Positions 60,937-64,000 of a DNA stretch of 64,000 nucleotides are shown here, piece by piece (within the stretch, counting starts at the first letter, position 1; every line of letters starts with the position of its first letter). The DNA is taken from the NCBI GenBank assembly GCA_036501425.1, contig DASYAI010000037.1, forward strand, positions 6,204-70,203. Reading direction: 5' to 3'. The stretch is from DATKRB01 sp036501425. Lineage in GTDB: Bacteria > Actinomycetota > Acidimicrobiia > Acidimicrobiales > RAAP-2. The notes below the pieces were generated by a model. It did not search any database. It saw only the letters and a list, made by a program, of their open reading frames with translations, and was not told the DNA's origin. The position numbers and the translations under genes were made by a program.

Positions 60937-62060
60937 GCCGTCCGGTGGGCGGCATCCACCAGTTCGTGCCGATGCTCCACGTGGGCGACGCCGTCGGGCG
61001 TCACACCCTCGCCCTGCAGGCCTCGGTGCGGGCCGGCGGCGTCGAGTCGCAGATCTTCGTCGAGCGCGACGACCCCGACACCTCGGCGCTGACCGTGGCG
61101 GCGCGCCACTACCCCGAGGTGGCCACGGCCGGCGATCTCCTCGTGTACCAGTTCGCCACCGAGTCGGCGCTGGTGCCCTGGCTGGTCGCCCGCTCGGAGC
61201 CGCTCGTCGTCAACTACCACAACGTCACCCCGCCCGAGCTGTTCGCGCCCTGGGACAACGCCCTGGCCCGGGCTCAGCTGCGGGCCCAGGGCCAGCTGCG
61301 GCTGCTCGCCCGGCGGGCCCTGCTGGGCGTGGCGGTGTCCGAGTTCAACCGGGCCGACCTGGTCGCGGCCGGCCTGGGCCCCACGGTGACCGTCCCGCCG
61401 ATCATGGACCCACTCCCTCGGCAGGCCGGTCGCGTGCCGGAGCCGGCGGCCGGGGTCGCTCGCCCCCGAGCCGGCGCCCGGTGGCTGGTGGTCGGCCGGC
61501 TGGCGCCGAACAAGGCGGTCGAGGCGGCCGTCGATGCCCTGTTCGTCCATCGCCGGCGCTTCGACCCCGAGGCCACCCTCACCGTCGTCGGGAAGCCGGC
61601 GCTGGCGGGGTACGCGGCGGCGCTGGCCGACCACGTGGCGGCCCTCGGGCTGGCCCACGCCGTGCGCTTCGCCGGGCGGGTCGACGACGCCGGGCTGGCC
61701 GAGGAGTACGGGCGGGCCGACGTGCTGGTGGTGACCAGCGAGCACGAGGGGTTCTGCCTGCCGGTGGTGGAGGCCATGGCCTATGGCGTCCCCGTGGTGG
61801 CGTACCGTCAAGGGGCGCTGCCCGAGGTGCTCGCCGACGCCGGGGTGCTCGTCGCCGGCAAGGACCCCTTCGATCTGGCTCGGGCGGCGCACCGGGTCTG
61901 CGCCGACCCAGGCCGGGCGGCCGACCTGGTGGACCGGGGCCGCCGACGCCTGGCCGAGCTGCACCTCGACGATGCCGGCGAGCGGCTGGGCACCCTGCTG
62001 AGGGCCCTGCAGGCCGACGGTCCCCGGGTCCTCGAGCGCCTCGGCACCCGGTCCACCTGA
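60933..62060 (+). CDS. GT4-type glycosyltransferase (copy B)
   Basis: 375 residues: GGIHQFVPMLHVGDAVGRHT, LVVNYHNVTPPELFAPWDNA, WLVVGRLAPNKAVEAAVDAL and the E-x7-E motif SEHEGFCLPVVEAMAYGVPV. Paralogue of 50849-52045; each follows a methyltransferase-like gene with a GTGA overlap, so the two-gene unit was duplicated as a block. Confidence 0.87.
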   Translation: MSRPVGGIHQFVPMLHVGDAVGRHTLALQASVRAGGVESQIFVERDDPDTSALTVAARHYPEVATAGDLLVYQFATESALVPWLVARSEPLVVNYHNVTPPELFAPWDNALARAQLRAQGQLRLLARRALLGVAVSEFNRADLVAAGLGPTVTVPPIMDPLPRQAGRVPEPAAGVARPRAGARWLVVGRLAPNKAVEAAVDALFVHRRRFDPEATLTVVGKPALAGYAAALADHVAALGLAHAVRFAGRVDDAGLAEEYGRADVLVVTSEHEGFCLPVVEAMAYGVPVVAYRQGALPEVLADAGVLVAGKDPFDLARAAHRVCADPGRAADLVDRGRRRLAELHLDDAGERLGTLLRALQADGPRVLERLGTRST

Positions 62061-62071
62061 CGGGGCCGTCC

Positions 62072-62093
62072 CCGCGGCCCACCGGGCCCGCGG
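62072..62093. terminator. Possible bidirectional terminator stem
   Basis: CCGCGGCCC (62072-62080) can pair with GGGCCCGCGG (62084-62093) with one bulged base, in the 50-base gap between two convergent glycosyltransferase genes. No T-run follows, as is common in high-GC actinobacteria. Confidence 0.3.
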
Positions 62094-62110
62094 CGCACCC
62101 CCGGGGGCGA

Positions 62111-63190
62111 TCAGGGCTTGCCGACGGTCTGCCCGATCAGCTCGACAAAGCGCCGCCGCGAGGTCTCCAGCGAAAAGCCGGCCACCCGCTTCGCCGCCCG
62201 GGCGGTGAGGCGGGCTCGCAGGCTGGCATCGCCCAGCACCCGGTGGACCGCGGCGGCGAAGCGCAGTGGGTCCTTGTCCGGGAGCACCAGCCCGGCGTCG
62301 CCGATCGTCTCGGGCACCGCGGTGGTCCCGTAGGCGACCACCGGCACGCCGTGGCCCATGGCCTCGACCAACGGCACGCAGAAACCCTCGTGGTCCGACG
62401 CGCAGACGAAGACGTCGGCAGCGTCGAAGTAGGCCTCGAGCTGGGCCGGGGTGGCCGAGCCGGTGATCGTGACCGCGTCGGCCAGGCCGAGCTGTTCGAT
62501 GTAGGCCCCGAGTGCCTTGGCGTAGGTCTCCCCCAGGGGGGAGCCGACCAGGCGGAGGCGAGCCCCGGGATCGTAGAGGCGGCGGAGCACCGACAGCAGC
62601 TTGACCAGGTCGTGGGGTGCCTTGTGGGGCGAGATCTTGCCGACGAAGAGCAGGTCCGCCCCGCCGCCTTCCTTGTCGCGAGCCAGCCGAGCCGACACCG
62701 CGGGGTCCGCCGGCTCGCCGGTGTGGGTCATGTCGATGAGCAACGGCACGACCGCGGTGGTGCGGTAGCCGGCGGCCAGCAGCTCCTGTTCGTTGAACTG
62801 CGAGTCGGCCACCGCCAGCCGGCTGTCGGGGGCGAGCCGTTCGAGCTGGGCCCGGCCCAGGCGGACCTCGTAGCCGACCTCGGGCTCCCAGCGCTCGAGC
62901 AGGGCCGCCGGGGTGATGTTGTGGTAGTTGACCAGTTTGGGCTCGGGCCGGGCGGCCACGATGTCGTAGACCGGGCTGCCGATGGAGGATTGGTAGAGGA
63001 GCCAGCGGTCCCGGGAGGCCCGGCCGAGGTCGACGACCGGACGGGCCCGGTGGGCGACGTCGGGGGTGCAGGTGCCGTAGTAGACATCCGACGCGTAGCC
63101 GGCCTGGCGGAGCGCGTCGGTGAGGGCGAGCGTGTGGACCCCGATCGCATCGCGGCTGGCCAGGGACGGGACGACCTGGTCGACACGCAC
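62111..63190 (-). CDS. GT4-type glycosyltransferase
   Basis: 359 residues: VDQVVPSLASRDAIGVHTLA, PKLVNYHNITPAALLERWEP, DLLFVGKISPHKAPHDLVKL and the motif SDHEGFCVPLVEAMGHGVPV. Third member of the related glycosyltransferase set, without a methyltransferase partner. GTG 63190 lies 6 bases after TACACT (63202-63197), one of the clearest leaderless signals in the window. Confidence 0.87.
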   Translation of the reverse strand: MRVDQVVPSLASRDAIGVHTLALTDALRQAGYASDVYYGTCTPDVAHRARPVVDLGRASRDRWLLYQSSIGSPVYDIVAARPEPKLVNYHNITPAALLERWEPEVGYEVRLGRAQLERLAPDSRLAVADSQFNEQELLAAGYRTTAVVPLLIDMTHTGEPADPAVSARLARDKEGGGADLLFVGKISPHKAPHDLVKLLSVLRRLYDPGARLRLVGSPLGETYAKALGAYIEQLGLADAVTITGSATPAQLEAYFDAADVFVCASDHEGFCVPLVEAMGHGVPVVAYGTTAVPETIGDAGLVLPDKDPLRFAAAVHRVLGDASLRARLTARAAKRVAGFSLETSRRRFVELIGQTVGKP

Positions 63191-63339
63191 GGCGAGAGTG
63201 TACCGGCCCCTTCCGGAGCCCTTCGGGCGTCGGGCCGGCAGTAGGGTCAGCCATCCGCTCGACCTCGCTCCACCGTCTCGACGCGGTCCGTCGCCCCGAC
63301 CGACGGCTCCACGTCCCCCCGAGAGCGGGCCGCCTCGTC

Positions 63340-64000
63340 GTGCTGGTGCTCGCGTTGGTCCTGCCCGGGGCGGTGTGGCTGGTGGCCCCGGCCGTCCCCG
63401 CCGGGGCCGATGCCCTGTCCACCGTCGCGCTCGAGGGGCAGGGGTGGGGCTCGGGGATCGGGATGGGGCAGTGGGGCGCCGTGGGCTACGCCCTCGGGCA
63501 GGACGGGGGGCTCGGGTCCGAGCCCTACGGGTGGATCCTCTCGCACTTCTACGCCCCGGCCACCCTCCAGACCCTGGGAGACGACGCCGCCCAGACGGTC
63601 CGGGTCGATCTGACCGAGGACGACGGGAACTTCCTCATCGCCACCGCCCCCTCGGGGGTCACGGTCCCGGGGGTCGCGCCGGGTTCGACCGGCTCGACCG
63701 CGGGCGCGGTGATGTTCCAGCCGGCTGCTGGGGGCGCCTGGAACGTCTTCACCAGCCAAGGTTGCGCCGGAAGCCCCGGGGGCGTCTGGACCCTGCAGGG
63801 GACCGTCAGCACCCCTACGACGGCCGCCGCCGACGGCACCACGGTCCAGCTGTGCCTGTCCGGCGGCAACCTGAGCGTCGGCGGTCAGCTCGAGGCGGTC
63901 GAGACCTCGACCGGGGCCCAGCGGACGGTCAACGTGGTCGGGCTCGGCCAGTATCTCGACGACGTGGTGCCGAGCGAGTCGCCGGCCAGCTGGGGCTCGC
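63340..64000 (+). CDS. SpoIID/LytB-domain secreted protein (3' end outside window)
   Basis: The frame encodes a signal-like segment (VLVLALVLPGAVWLVAPAVP), the motif GQGWGSGIGMGQWGAVGYAL characteristic of SpoIID/LytB (a Ser replaces the usual His of GWGHGIGMSQ), and near the window end YLDDVVPSESPASWG. SpoIID-type proteins cleave or modify peptidoglycan or act as sporulation-related lytic enzymes; in non-sporulating actinobacteria the role is unclear. GTG 63340 is the only standard start, but it omits the basic part of the signal peptide; the frame is open from before 63181. Confidence 0.75.
   Translation, partial: MLVLALVLPGAVWLVAPAVPAGADALSTVALEGQGWGSGIGMGQWGAVGYALGQDGGLGSEPYGWILSHFYAPATLQTLGDDAAQTVRVDLTEDDGNFLIATAPSGVTVPGVAPGSTGSTAGAVMFQPAAGGAWNVFTSQGCAGSPGGVWTLQGTVSTPTTAAADGTTVQLCLSGGNLSVGGQLEAVETSTGAQRTVNVVGLGQYLDDVVPSESPASWGS

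Noticed and set aside
60006..63422. 1138-codon minus-strand open frame
   Set aside because: It covers two plus-strand genes and one in-phase minus gene with no coherent motifs; a shadow frame.
1..64000. CRISPR array or phage structural genes
   Set aside because: No regularly spaced direct repeats with unique spacers and no phage capsid or tail genes are seen.

Overview
This 64-kb window has very high GC, GTG/TTG starts, GTGA/ATGA stop-start overlaps and many genes whose start codon lies 6-9 bases after a TANNNT -10 element (leaderless transcripts). That points to an actinobacterium. The two secreted proteins built of 'DGGVFAFGDA..YFGSMGG' repeats, a type common in Acidimicrobiia, make that class the best guess, perhaps a metagenome assembly. 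This is inference from sequence style only; no search was run.

Layout. 1-2235: 5' part of a SNF2-type helicase (minus strand, runs off the window). 2.4-6.7 kb: beta-hydroxyacid dehydrogenase, amidase, methyltransferase, universal stress protein and an XRE-cupin regulator. 6.8-15.9 kb: a divergent cluster resembling the gamma-glutamylmethylamide/N-methylglutamate route of amine assimilation. It has a glutamine-synthetase-like ligase and permease on one side, and a glutamate-synthase-like enzyme split into three genes plus an FAD oxidoreductase on the other. 16.0-19.4 kb: SCO-like protein, MarR regulator and ClC channel. 19.4-19.9 kb: transposase debris.

19.9-35.6 kb is a nitrate assimilation and molybdenum-cofactor island: a uroporphyrinogen-III-synthase/winged-helix regulator, moaE-moeA-moaA-moaD-moaC, mobA, then narK-nirB-nirD-nasC-nasB, a truncated haemoglobin and a second moeA broken by a frameshift. 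The Moco genes make the cofactor for the nitrate reductase; NarK imports nitrate; NasC/NasB reduce it to nitrite, NirBD to ammonium; the globin may deal with NO.

35.6-38.6 kb is a decayed accessory patch: an HNH-gene remnant, a Phd/RelE toxin-antitoxin pair, transposase- and tRNA-like fragments, and an HNH gene whose end runs into the 3' end of the tmRNA gene. 38.3-44.2 kb is housekeeping: ssrA, smpB, mec-cysO-cysM (protein-thiocarboxylate cysteine synthesis), a metallo-beta-lactamase-fold enzyme, rph, rdgB and a Lon-N-domain protein, an order that matches Rv1334-Rv1341 of mycobacteria as I recall it.

44.2-64.0 kb is mostly cell-surface glycan export: glycerate kinase, tRNA-Leu, clpP, a Wzm/Wzt ABC exporter, five GT4-type glycosyltransferases, three methyltransferase-like proteins (two of them partners in a duplicated methyltransferase-glycosyltransferase pair), small membrane proteins, two large secreted propeller-repeat proteins and a truncated SpoIID/LytB-domain protein.
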